From the NCBI GenBank assembly GCA_015680685.1, contig MNCI01014291.1:49273-94242 (forward strand): a DNA stretch of 44,970 bases. The letters are read 5' to 3'. The notes beneath the pieces are model-generated. The model did not search any database. It was not told the origin of the DNA and saw nothing but the letters and a program-made list of their open reading frames with translations. Below, in pieces: positions 1-9,410 of the stretch (positions are counted from its first letter, which is position 1; every line of letters starts with the position of its first letter). The DNA comes from Gnetum montanum. Lineage: Eukaryota; Streptophyta; Gnetopsida; Gnetales; Gnetaceae. A program made the position numbers and the translations under genes.

Positions 1-1310
1 TTAATAAAAATGTAATAAGCTTATCTTCTTGAGAAAGCACATCTTTAATAGCAAGTCCACTTATATCAAGCTCCACTTTAAACGGTTTTAAAAAATGCAA
101 ATGCCAAAATTGGAGTACTAAACATTTTCTCCTTTAAAGATTGGAATGAATTCTCTTTTTGATCATCCTATATAAACTTTAAATTCTTCTTCAAATGATA
201 TAACATAGGCCATGCAATAGAACTAAAATTTCTAATAACTCTCCTATAGAAATCATTCAAATTAAGAAAATATCTTACCTCTCACACATTTCTAGATGAG
301 GGTTATTCCTTGATTTCCTTTGATCTTGCTTGGCTTCATCTTAACTAGATTTTTGGAGATAACATGATCTAAATACACAATTTTTCTCTCTATAAAATGA
401 CACTTCATTTCATTGATAACTAACTAAGCTTTATGCAACTTTGAACATATGAATTTCAAGTGTTGAACATGTTCATCTTCATTGGAGCTATAAACAATAA
501 TATCATTAAGAAAACTATGCAACATTTTTCAATAAGATCTCTTAAAACATCAAGCATAAGCCTCATGAATGTGGGTAGAGCATTGGTTAGCCTAAAATGC
601 ATGACTAATCATTAATATAAACCATTAATATTTTTAAATTTCATTTTTCATTCATCCCTAGATCTAATCCTTATTTGCTGATAGCCATTTTTCAAATCAA
701 TCTTTGAATGGAAAATCTATACTTAATGGTGATTCTATTCATGTTCTAGAATTAATGCAAATATTCATTTCATTATTATTTTTTTGCATATAAGAATAGC
801 TGAATGAAACATTGGAAAATAGAATTTTTGATAAAACTATTAGAGAGTAATTCAACTACTTGATTGTTAAGTTCCTCTCTCTGATGTGAACTCATCCAAT
901 AAGCTTTCTCATTTGGAATGATTGCTCTAAACATAAAATCAACTTGGTACTAAATTGATCTCTTTGGTAGAACCTCTTTCAGTTTTCCTTTGAATACATT
1001 AGCAAATGCTTGTGCCAAATGTTGCACCACTACTAGAAGTTCATTTTATGGCTCCTCATCACATGTTGTAATAGCAAAAAAAATAATAAAGTCATGTCCA
1101 CTTTCTTCATGAGCTTTGATATATTTCTTCTCATTAAGAAACATTAAAGGAGTATTAATTGAAACATTTTCTTTGTAGTATTGTAATGTCATAGAAATCA
1201 ATTAGTGTATGTCATCTTTACTGGAAACTAACCATATATTCCTTGAACCATTATAAGTAGACTTATTACTATAATTCCAAGGTCTACCAACTATGACATT
1301 AGTACAGTCT
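1..1310 (-). pseudogene. Ty3/gypsy pol fragment (element G): protease-RT linker, RT, start of RNase H
   Basis: Reading the minus strand from 1310 down gives a decayed gypsy polyprotein. A VIVGRPW motif (complement 1277-1297) is the end of the protease-RT linker. It is followed by an E-L-N-N-Q-V-V-E-L-L stretch, a D-L-K-N-G-Y-Q-Q-I-R-I stretch (about 720-640), an L-T-N-A-x-x-T-F-M-R-L-M motif, and the catalytic loop F-L-N-D-I-I-V-Y-S (complement 496-513). The first catalytic Asp is Asn here, so the RT would be dead. Positions about 260-1 hold the R-N-F-S-x-I-A segment and the start of RNase H. Stops and frameshifts break every frame. The linker style suggests the chromovirus side of gypsy, but that is only moderately sure. 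The window start cuts the RNase H and integrase, and the upstream half is lost at 1310, where another repeat begins. Confidence 0.8.
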
Positions 1311-2650
1311 TGTTGATGGATTAACTCAAGAGAAGGGATGAATGAGTTATAAACTAACAACTAAATTGTAAATGAAAATAATAAGAATATAACCAGTTGA
1401 TCGAATGAAAAAAAAACTCATTGATGTGTGTGATAAAGCTCATCACCTTAAAATTTACTATTAATTAAAAGTTATTATTGAGACTACTAGTATGTTAGAT
1501 CCTTAGATGCTACATACTTTCCCGCAAGACAAAAAACAAGCTTGGTGTCTCATAAGACTCCTAAGAACCTTGCAAAATGAAGAACAAATTATGATGCTCT
1601 TGCAACACATACTCACATACCCCTTAGGATTGAAGAAAACTAACAAATACTTGAACTTCTCAAGGTTGTGATGTAGATCTTATCAAAATGAGAATATGCA
1701 CTTTGTAAAGCTTTAAGAATTATAATAGAAATGAGAGTATAGCATGGATGATTCTGTAACTTGGATCTACATAAGTTATGCATACATTAGGGTAATACAA
1801 TAAAAGNATTGGATCTACATAAGTTATGCATACATTAGGGTAATACAATAAAAGGGACAACAAGCCCTGGATCTAGATCCAAGCATGCATGATGTACCAA
1901 TGAGAGAGTAATGAATGTGATCAACATGCACACATGGATGATTCAAAAATAATCAAAACCCTAAGAGAATGATGTAGTAATTTTGATGTAGCTTCCAATA
2001 ATCTTCCAACCCTTGCAAGATCTTAGCCAAAATAACATGTGTAATCTAATGAGGTTAAGCCAATGATTACCTTAGATTTCTTAGAGGATCAAGATTTGAA
2101 ATCATTATTTTATAATTCTTTTGTTCATGTAAGTTTTCTACGAAGTAGAGTTTAGAAAATAGCTATAAATAAGTTTTTTTATTTTGTCCTATGGATACAT
2201 CAAACATTCCATTTGAAGCTTTGACATCTACATTGAGAAGGCTAATATTTAAGTGAGACATCTACAACATCTTGGAACATCCATCATTAGATATATATTA
2301 ATTCTAGTGGGACATCCTCATTAAGGCTAGGACATCCATCCTTAGTCCTAGGATTTTCATAGTCTAGGATGTCTAAGTTAAGATCTAGGACATTTGAGCT
2401 AGGTAGAAGATGACCTTTAGACTCTATCTACTCTTGGCCTGAATGTTCATCATAAATCCTAGACATCTAGGATACAGCTAACTTGATTAATTCTTATCCT
2501 CATGCATTCCAAAATTCTTATTTTCAACTTCCTTAGCCTTTACTTTATCCTAGTGCTCAATGACTTATTTGATACCTAAAACACAAGCTCAACCAAGCAT
2601 ACTCTCCATTGTCTAGTTTTTAGACCATCAAAACCTGGAATAGATCAATA
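1311..2650 (-). repeat. Putative LTR inserted in element G
   Basis: G coding sequence stops abruptly at 1310. The block that follows starts TGTTGAT and ends ATCAATA, imperfect inverted ends of the kind LTRs have. On the minus strand the purine-rich stretch just outside the right end (complement 2651-2665, AAAATGAGGAGAA) looks like a polypurine tract, as seen before 3' LTRs of copia SIRE-type elements. Short CTAGGACATC-like repeats occur at about 2280-2400. I see no matching target-site duplication and no coding region I can tie to it, so this is a tentative call. It includes the N-junction duplication at 1761-1854. Confidence 0.3.
1761..1854 (+). repeat. 46-bp direct duplication around N at 1807
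   Basis: Positions 1761-1806 and 1809-1854 are identical over 46 bp and are separated only by N plus one A. This is the pattern left when two overlapping contig ends are joined without merging. Confidence 0.9.
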
Positions 2651-4059
2651 TTCTCCTCATTTTTGGTGATGTATAAAGACTTATGAATGGGTAAATACCA
2701 TAAAATCTAAAACATAAACAAATACAACTTGAAAAAATATATAAATAATAGGATGCACAAAGTAAACATAAAAAGTAAATAGTTCTTCAACATTACATAA
2801 GCAACATATGTTCATCAATTATACTTCCTAAATAAATATAACATATCAAAAACATGAGCTAATTAGGAAAAATACAAGAAATAATATAATATATGGGCAT
2901 TAAGGCTAGAGTCCATGAACATAATATTCTTATTCTTTCTTTCCCTTTCTTAAACATCAATCAAAAATATGGAAAGAACCACATGTATGTTCATTTTGTG
3001 CCCTTATCCTACCACCTTAGTAATAGTACTCTTCCTACTTATCATCATTGTTGAGAATAAGAGGCTATTTCTCTAAACCCATGGACTCAAGTATAACTAC
3101 CTAGTGCCATCATGAATGAAGCTTATCTTTAAAACTTAGCCTTCAAGATGACTATCCAATTGGTTGACAAGCATAATTTTTCTATGAGATCAATGCTATT
3201 GATAGGTATTTGGTATTAGAGATTCAAAAATACTATCCATAACATCCTAGATAAATGGATTATTAGTGGACCTCTGACTCTTGGGATGTAACTTTCCCTT
3301 AAGTTATATCTCTGGTAGGTCTTTATGTGGATAAAAAATTAATTCTTATACCATTTTCATTTTCCATATCAATGTACTTTATTTGAATGTGTTAACTCCT
3401 AATTTAAGTCATATACCATGCCAGAAACATAGTTCTTGGATGGGTCCACATTGAAAACATTATCATGAAGAACATGCTCCTCTTACAAGGTAGAAGTCCC
3501 AACTAGCTTCTCATCTAAAATGAAAGAAATCTTCTCCTACTATGAGGTGCTAGTCTCTTATTGTGATCAAAAACCTCACTTGCTAAAATGAAAACCAAGG
3601 ATCCTTAGTGTAAGCAGTTCCCCAACCTTGAATCCCTAGGGCCTCCATGATAAAAATGGGATTGGATGCATCTGACTAGTCTAGCAGATCAACGAGGGAC
3701 TTATGAGATGAAAAATATGGAAATATGAATAAATCTAAATAATGCACAAGCAATAAATTTATCTTTGAACATAAAACTTAAAAATTAAAATTTTATTGAA
3801 AAAATATTAAAGAATAAGTTATAAATGTGTATAAATGGTGCTTGGATGAGCAAGAAGGGGGTTCACTTATGCAAGAGTTTAAAGCCTGTTGAAGCTTAGG
3901 TGATTTGCTTCATGATTTGGGTGCTAAGCCACTCTTGATGTTATCGAACCTTCCTTTGCTACTACAACCTTGGATTTTCCAATTGGGTTGCTATTGAAGG
4001 GTGAGAAAGGTGGAATATTTGGATGCCAAGTCACTCCACGTTGGGTTTGGAATCCCAGA
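2651..4059. other. Unassigned AT-rich sequence
   Basis: No reading frame, LTR or tandem repeat could be supported here. About 2650-2900 is very AT-rich. About 3000-3700 has ordinary composition with short blocked frames on both strands. It may be the internal part of the element whose LTR is proposed at 1311-2650, or the far flank of element C. Confidence 0.4.
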
Positions 4060-4269
4060 AGTGTAGTGTTAACACCAAAAATCCACAAAATCTTCAGGTC
4101 TCACTGCTCCCACATTGGGGTTCAAGAGAATGCAATTATGGGAACTTTCAAGAGCTCTTAAGTGCCTAAAAATGTCCTAAGTGTGGAATTTTATGTATGC
4201 AAATTTCTTGAACAAAAATGTTTAACTTGCTAAAAAATTTTGGAACCTCCAAATGATGTTTGAGGTTGG

Positions 4270-4277
4270 CTTTTATA
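4270..4277 (-). promoter_or_regulatory. TATA box of element C LTR
   Basis: The minus strand reads CCCTATAAAAGCC here, a strong plant TATA box. It lies about 820 bp inside the LTR start, which would put the transcription start near 4240 on the minus strand. Confidence 0.55.
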
Positions 4278-4359
4278 GGGTCTTTGGGACATGAATGGGG
4301 TTGCAAATTGGCTGAAAATTTGCTTCAAATTTAGTTGAGATCAATGTCCAAATTTGGGA

Positions 4360-4420
4360 GGTTACTATACATAGTAAGTGCTTCCCCCCATGACCATTCT
4401 ATTTACTATAAATAGTAACC
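4360..4420. repeat. Inverted repeat in U3 of element C LTR
   Basis: GGTTACTATACATAGTAA (4360-4377) pairs with TTACTATAAATAGTAACC (4403-4420), matching at 16 of 18 positions around a 25-bp spacer. Each arm is itself nearly palindromic. It sits about 90 bp upstream of the TATA box on the minus strand, so it could be a cis-element or a cruciform-prone site. Confidence 0.6.
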
Positions 4421-4539
4421 AGGACACACCTTTCACGCTAGAGATGAATCTTCCACACTGAGCTCACCACCATGCTTGTTGAAGTGGCTATCAATGTTGA
4501 AGTGCATGAATTGATGATTTTCTTCTCCTTGTTTCTTCC

Positions 4540-4745
4540 AAGTTGGGGGATTGAATTTTTCACATTGGGAGAAAACTTTCCAAGTTGGGGGGAAGGTTTC
4601 TAAGCTAAATGGAAACTTTCTAGGCTAGGAGAAAAGTTTCCACACTGGGGGAAGTGGGGTGTGGGGGAGGAAACTTTCCAGGATGGAGGGAAAGTTTTCA
4701 AGTTCTGCATTTGGTCTCCACATTGAAGGAGGAAAATTTTCCAAA
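4540..4745 (-). repeat. Short sub-repeats in C LTR (GGAAACTTTCC family)
   Basis: At least six degenerate copies of a GGAAA(C/G)TTTCCA-like motif follow one another at 25-45 bp spacing. The core is palindromic (GGAAA/TTTCC). Neighbouring CATGCTAGGGG and TCCACACTGGGG words recur in the 180-bp array at 8.9-11.7 kb. Confidence 0.55.
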
Positions 4746-5098
4746 CCTCCCACTCTTCCATGCTAGGGGTAGGTGAGATCTACCCCCTTATAGGTGTTTC
4801 TAGCATAGAAAAATGCATACCCTCCATAAAACCCATTAAATTACCCTTTTGGCATTGAAAAAGGCATTTTTGACCCTACCCAAGCCCAAATATAGACACT
4901 AGGTGACTTTTTTCACTTGGGGAATAAAGCTTTGACCACTTATGAGGCACTTTTCAGCCCCAAAATTATAAAGTATGTGAAATTTCCCATTGTGGATTAC
5001 AAGTTTCACATTTACAATGAAATTTTTCCTTGGGTTTCATGGGGTGAAAGCTACATGATTAAGATTAATTATAACATTCAAAATTTTGTGGTGTTTCA

Positions 5099-5111
5099 AT
5101 GACCCCTCTTT
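5099..5111 (-). other. Polypurine tract of element C
   Basis: The minus strand reads AAAGAGGGGTCAT and runs straight into the LTR start TGAAACACC. Element B has AAAAAGGGGTCAA before its own TGAAACA. This tract is the plus-strand DNA primer in reverse transcription and fixes the inner edge of the 3' LTR. Confidence 0.7.
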
Positions 5112-5230
5112 GTTGGTGCTTGGAGGATTAACCCAAGAGGCACCAATAAAGAATACAAAACATCACTGCATATTATAACACCAAAATGCATATAGGCCAC
5201 ATGAGAATTAAGCTATCTAGGTCATCAATG

Positions 5231-5262
5231 TTGCTAGTTTAAGGCCCTGGTAAGCCATGTTG
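5231..5262 (+). repeat. Short dispersed copy shared with 8805-8836
   Basis: TTGCTAGTTTAAGGCC followed by GTAAGCCATG resembles TTGCTAGTTTTAGGCC and GCAAGCCATG at 8805-8836, in the same orientation. The copies lie on either side of the C pol region. They are not the LTR ends themselves. Confidence 0.5.
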
Positions 5263-5329
5263 CCCATTTAAGGTCACAACAGAGCATTGAAAGCAGGGTC
5301 ACTTGTTGATGATCTATTAGCTACATATA

Positions 5330-6390
5330 GTATGTCTTTACATAGGAATGGTTGACTAGATTGGCTAGATCATTTCCATGCATGTCAACTATTCTAAATG
5401 CTCCATTCTCATAGGCTCTGGTGATAAGGAAGGATCCTTCCTAGTTGGCTAAGAACTTGTTCCATACTCACAAATGGCCTTGAGGCCTAGGTACCCCTCC
5501 TTGATCTTGCACATGATCAAGTCATGGTGATGTTGTTGCTTCTACCTCTCTTGACAGTGCTCGATGTGAGCAAGCACTTTCATACATTGCTCTTCCATCC
5601 AATCCAAGGCTACTCGGACCAGTGGTACATACAATTCAAGAGGTAAACTAGCTTCAGAACCATAAACAAGGCTATAAGGGGTCATGTTGGTTACCATGAG
5701 ATAGGTTGTTTTGTATGCCCTTAGTACATGGACAAGGTGCTTGTGCCACTTTTGCTTGTTGTTGTTGATCATCTTCTTGAGCAAGTTGATGATGGCATTG
5801 TTGCTTACTTCTACTTGTCCATTGGCTTGAGGGTAGTAAGGTGAGTAGAAAGAATGGTTAATGTTGAGGTTGTGACAAAAATATTTGGTTTCTTGGCTAC
5901 TAAATTGAGGTCCATTTTCTATAACTATGGTCATGAGTATGCCAAAACGAGCTACAATGTTGTCTAGGATAAATTTGCAAACCTATTCAGATGTGGTCTT
6001 CCTTAGGGGAATAGCCTCAAACCACTTGATAAAGTATTCAATTGTGATGATGATGAAGCTATGTCCTATAGAAGACTTAAGTATTATAGGTCCAATGATA
6101 TCCAACCCCCATCTTTGAAATGGCTATGTTATTTATGTTGTATGTAACTCAATCAGTGATACATGTATCAAGTTGCTATATCATTGGCATGTATCACATC
6201 GCTTAACCTTTTGTAGGCAGTCATTTTTCATATGGGGCCAATAGTAGCCTAACCATCTAATCTTAGTGTCCATGGCTCTAAGTACTATATGTCCTCCACA
6301 AACACCCTCATGAACCTCCTATAGGACTATTCTAGCATCAATTTTACCTAATCTCTTTAGGAGTATGCCATCATAGGATCATTGACATAA
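5330..6390 (-). pseudogene. Element C integrase (degenerate)
   Basis: Reading the minus strand, the integrase begins near 6390. The zinc-binding half has H-E-G-V-C-G-G-H and a following C-D-T-C (about 6320-6180). The core has W-G-L-D (first catalytic Asp, about 6110). The second catalytic position reads V-I-E-N-G-P-Q-F-S-S, so Asp is replaced by Glu. The glutamate motif S-P-Y-Y-P-Q-A-N-G-Q-V-E-V is intact. The longest uninterrupted stretch is 5542-5934 (130 residues). It includes the Tat-type tail R-A-Y-K-T-T and S-L-V-Y-G-S-E-A. A broken C-terminal domain reaches about 5330. Stops precede and follow the open part. The family uses this enzyme to insert the cDNA; this copy cannot be functional. 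Confidence 0.88.
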
Positions 6391-6599
6391 TGTGTTATCA
6401 CTTACAATGACATACTACTTTGATAGCTTGCATATGACATCCTTCTGAGAAGTAGTCAGACCCTGTGAGGATTCATCATGCATAAGGTAAGATTTGATAT
6501 TTTCATACCACTCCTTGGGAGGAGCAATATGCATAGTGGCCACAAAGGTATCCTTAGTGTTCTATGTGATGGGAGTAGCATAGTCCATGGTTAAGGTCG

Positions 6600-7000
6600 A
6601 CAACTTGCTCAACACATTTGGCATCACAGTAACGACTAATGTTGCAATTGCATTAGCTATGGCATTTTCATTTCAAGGTATGTGTTGGATATCAATGTCT
6701 ATGAATTGTTATAACAACTTCTTCCCTAGATCACAGTAAGGTTGTAAGTGATTAGTTTTACATGCATAGACTTTGGTTACTTGGTTAACCACAAGTTGTA
6801 AATTGCCTTTGATGGCTAGACATCTAATTCCTAGGTCATGAACTACCATTTTTCTTTTGATCGAACCCTCATATTATGCTATGTTGTTGGTACATGAGAA
6901 TCCAAAATAATAGGTAAAGGGTTGGATTTCACTATATGGGAATGTTATGATGGCAACACCACTAGCCCCATGGGTGGTTGAAGCTCTATCGTAGTTCATG
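6600..7000 (-). pseudogene. Element C archaeal-type RNase H (aRNH), Tat-lineage marker
   Basis: Downstream of the normal RNase H and upstream of integrase, the minus strand encodes a second RNase H-like domain. It has A-S-T-T-H-G-A-S-G-V-A-I (about 6985-6950), C-T-N-N-I-A with a following Y-E-G, I-K-G-N-L-Q-L-V-V-N-Q-V (about 6810-6780), and a C-terminal I-Q-H-I-P with N-E-N-A-I-A-N-A-I-A-T-L (about 6690-6630). This order (RT, RH, aRNH, IN) is the hallmark of the Tat clade (Tat, Ogre, Retand). Several stops interrupt it. The first catalytic Asp, expected before the G-A-S segment, is not visible. Confidence 0.8.
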
Positions 7001-7019
7001 ACTACCTCATAACCCTTGG

Positions 7020-7560
7020 GCACTTGGCTAACTATGTTACTCTATTCATAAGGGAACTCAAAATCTATGGTTGCTTGGTCATCAATAGGTGAAATTGTGA
7101 GTTGTATGGCAATATCTTTACCTTTTATTGAGGATTGAGAGACATAATGAAGCTCTAACTCTACAGTTATCGCTTTCCATTGGGCTATGTAGCTACTTTC
7201 GTAGATGTTGATCATTATGGCTCTAAGTACGTTGTCCTTGCAAATTATGTTAAATTACCTTCTGAAGAGGTAGTGTCTCCATTTCTTCAAAGAGAAGACT
7301 AGGGCTAAACAATAGCTCTCCACTTCAGTGTATCAAATCTTTGGGCAACTAGCACCTGCTAAGGTAGTATACAGGCATTTCTGCCTCGTCATCACATTTC
7401 TAATAGAGTAGAGAGGTAATGGATGTATCAAAGATGGTGAGATAAATGTAAAATAGTTTACCCTCTTGTGAAGGATAGACTGTCAATAGTTGTATCAACT
7501 CTTACTTAAGGTTTTCAAAGGGCTTTTGGCATTGAGCCATCCACTCATAGTGAACTTCTT
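7020..7560 (-). pseudogene. Element C RNase H and RH-aRNH linker (degenerate)
   Basis: From about 7560 down the minus strand gives a decayed gypsy RNase H: an F-Y-I-Y-L start, P-V-Y-Y-L-S-R, and the terminal segment Q-W-K-A-I-T-V-E-L-E-L-H-Y-V-S-Q-S-S-I-K-G (about 7190-7120). It is followed by an acidic linker with P-I-D-D and F-E-F-P-Y-E. The I-K-G and F-P-(D/Y)-E pattern is typical of Tat elements just before the second RNase H. The domain is frameshifted near 7380-7260, where the His-Tyr segment is hard to follow. Confidence 0.72.
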
Positions 7561-7599
7561 TCTTAAGTAAGTGTTGCATAGGTTGTAACTTATCTGTAA

Positions 7600-8340
7600 G
7601 CCTAGTGATAATCCTAAAAATAAATTGTAATTTGCCTTGTAATCCCTAAAGCTCTATAAGGTTGATAGGTGCTTCTAATTTGGATATGGCTTTAACATTA
7701 TTATGATCTATGTGTATCCCTACTTTAGAGACCACAAAGCCAAGCATCTTACCAGTCTTGACATCAAAGACACACTTCTTAGGATTAAGCCTAAGCTTAT
7801 ATTTGAGGCATCATTTAAGCACAAGATATAAGTCGTTAGCATGGTCATCAACTATCTTCAACATCATGACTATGTCATCTATGTAATCATTGAGCAAACC
7901 TAACATGTAATAATCACTAAAGATATAGATCATGGCTCTCTAGTATGTTGCTCTGGTGTTCTTAAGATCAAAAGGCATCATGGTATAACAAAACATCTCC
8001 CATGGGGTCATAAAGGTCATGCTAAGTTGGTGCTTTGTGTTGATCCTAATTTGGATATATCCTGAGAATCCATCCAAAAAGGATAGCAAGGCATGTCCAG
8101 CTGTAGTATCGATAAGTTGATCAATACTAGGCAAAGGGAAATCATCCTTGATAATTGCTTTATTTAGGTCTTGAAAATTGATAAAAATATGGATACTCTC
8201 ATTTTTCTTAGGGACCACCACTATGCTAGGATCAAGTACATGTTGTGCTAGACTAGATGTGGGTCTAGGCCTAGCATATCTTCATACGACCAGGTAAATG
8301 CCTTAATGTTGCTTCGTAAGACTTTGGTGATGTATTAGGC
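7600..8340 (-). pseudogene. Element C reverse transcriptase (degenerate)
   Basis: The minus strand from about 8340 reads F-T-W-S-Y-E-D-M-L-G-L-D-P (RT entry of Tat elements), then after a frameshift an open stretch (8221-7940). That stretch holds V-V-P-K-K-N-E, F-Q-D-L-N-K-A, D-D-F-P-L-P-S-I-D-Q-L-I-D, F-L-D-G-F-S-G-Y and M-P-F-D-L-K-N-x-x-A-T-Y. The catalytic loop Y-I-D-D-I-V is intact (complement 7868-7885). After it come C-L-K-Y-K-L-R-L-N-P-K-K-C-V-F and L-G-F-V-V-S. Stops lie at about 7925 and later. By family this copies element RNA into cDNA. Confidence 0.88.
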
Positions 8341-8649
8341 ATATTGAGGCTCTAGTGAGGAACTTAGTTTAAGGGTTTTCTCCTCACCATTGTGTAAAGA
8401 CCCTCTAGTTGAGGAACTTATTTTAAGGTCTATATCTCCCACTTCTAAGCCAAGGGTTTTTACTATGTTTTCAAGCCATTCTACAAGTTTCTCTATTGAG
8501 GCTATGTAGTCTAAAAGACTCTTAGGTTCAAGGTCTAGGCAATCAGGGTCAATACACTGAGGTCCATGTAGATACAAAGGTAAACTAATTTTCTCCAAGG
8601 TACTCATACTTTGATCCTGCATATCAACCAAAATCATATTAAGTGGCAC
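8335..8649 (-). pseudogene. Element C protease-RT linker region
   Basis: An open minus-strand stretch of 104 residues lies immediately upstream of the RT. It is acidic (E-P-K-S-L-L-D-Y, L-E-V-G-D-I-D-L-K). This matches the usual acidic spacer between protease and RT in Tat-type elements. No protease active-site motif or gag was found further upstream. The next 200 bp are noncoding and then the tandem array begins, so C lacks its 5' half. Confidence 0.5.
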
Positions 8650-8959
8650 CTAGGTAAAAGTGAATAAGTAATGTAATCAAGGCCATTCAAGATCATCAGT
8701 GAGATAAGGTCAATTCAGAAAAGTGTAATAGAGGCAAAAAATTATCTCATAAAGGTCAAACAAGGGAAAGCATAAGGCTACAAATGGTCAAGAAAGGCTA
8801 CAATTTTGCTAGTTTTAGGCCTTAGCAAGCCATGATGCTAGTTCAAAGGTCCAAGATTGAGGTCCCGAGACCTTCCTAAGGTAGTGTAAGGTCAGATCCA
8901 TCAAAATTGGGCTCCCCAGAGGTCTGTAAAAGCCAAGAAGTAGGTTTTGAAGCCTTTCC

Positions 8960-8996
8960 ATTTTGTTTCCATGCTGGCTAGCATGGAAAACAAAAT
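8960..8996. repeat. Near-perfect hairpin at the left end of the array
   Basis: ATTTTGTTTCCATGCT (8960-8975) and AGCATGGAAAACAAAAT (8980-8996) are complementary except for one extra base, with a 4-bp loop. It is the best preserved hairpin of the array. Confidence 0.75.
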
Positions 8997-9312
8997 CCAA
9001 GAAAAAATAAGATCAAACATGGTTAAAAAGATAGTTGGAGTCTAGATCTGGAACTTGTACATCTCCCGGCTTGGTTCTGAAGTAATTTGAGGCCATTTTG
9101 AGGCTCAATAGGTGTTGAAATGGATTCCCCCATTTTTTCCATGCTAGGTAGAGTGTTCTTAGTGTGGAAAAATAATGGGACACTTATTTTATGAATTCAG
9201 AGTGATTTTGGGGGGCACTTTCACTAGGTTTCTGGGCCCTTAGGATTGTAGACTTCGATTCTGCAAGTTTTTTGCTGATTTCAACCACGTTTGAAATATT
9301 TTTAAGGGTACT

Positions 9313-9410
9313 TAATGTCTTCCCCATATTTCCACACTAGGGGAGTTAGTCTAGCATGGANGTAATGTCTTCCCCATATTTCCACACTAGGGGAGTTAGT
9401 CTAGCATGGA
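9313..9410 (+). repeat. 48-bp direct duplication around N at 9361
   Basis: Positions 9313-9360 and 9363-9410 are identical over 48 bp, separated by N plus one G. Removing about 50 bp brings the local array spacing (9327 to 9555) from 228 to 178 bp, in line with its neighbours. Confidence 0.92.

Larger units (their letters stand above)
4060..5098 (-). repeat. 3' LTR of element C (left edge approximate)
   Basis: On the minus strand the sequence just after the polypurine tract begins TGAAACACCACAAAA at 5098, nearly the same start as the LTRs of element B (TGAAACA.CATAAAAATTT). The block contains GC-richer U3 sub-repeats (about 4540-4745), a near-palindromic pair (4360-4420) and a TATA box (complement 4270-4277), the order expected in an LTR. 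The outer edge is not resolved. A TGTAG at 4060 is a candidate because B's right LTR ends CTACA. No second copy of this LTR was recognised, so the left edge is inferred. Confidence 0.6.

Noticed and set aside
8815-9000. 61-codon minus-strand open frame
   Set aside because: It lies in the start of the tandem array and shows no family motif; its codons match the repeat unit, not a protein.
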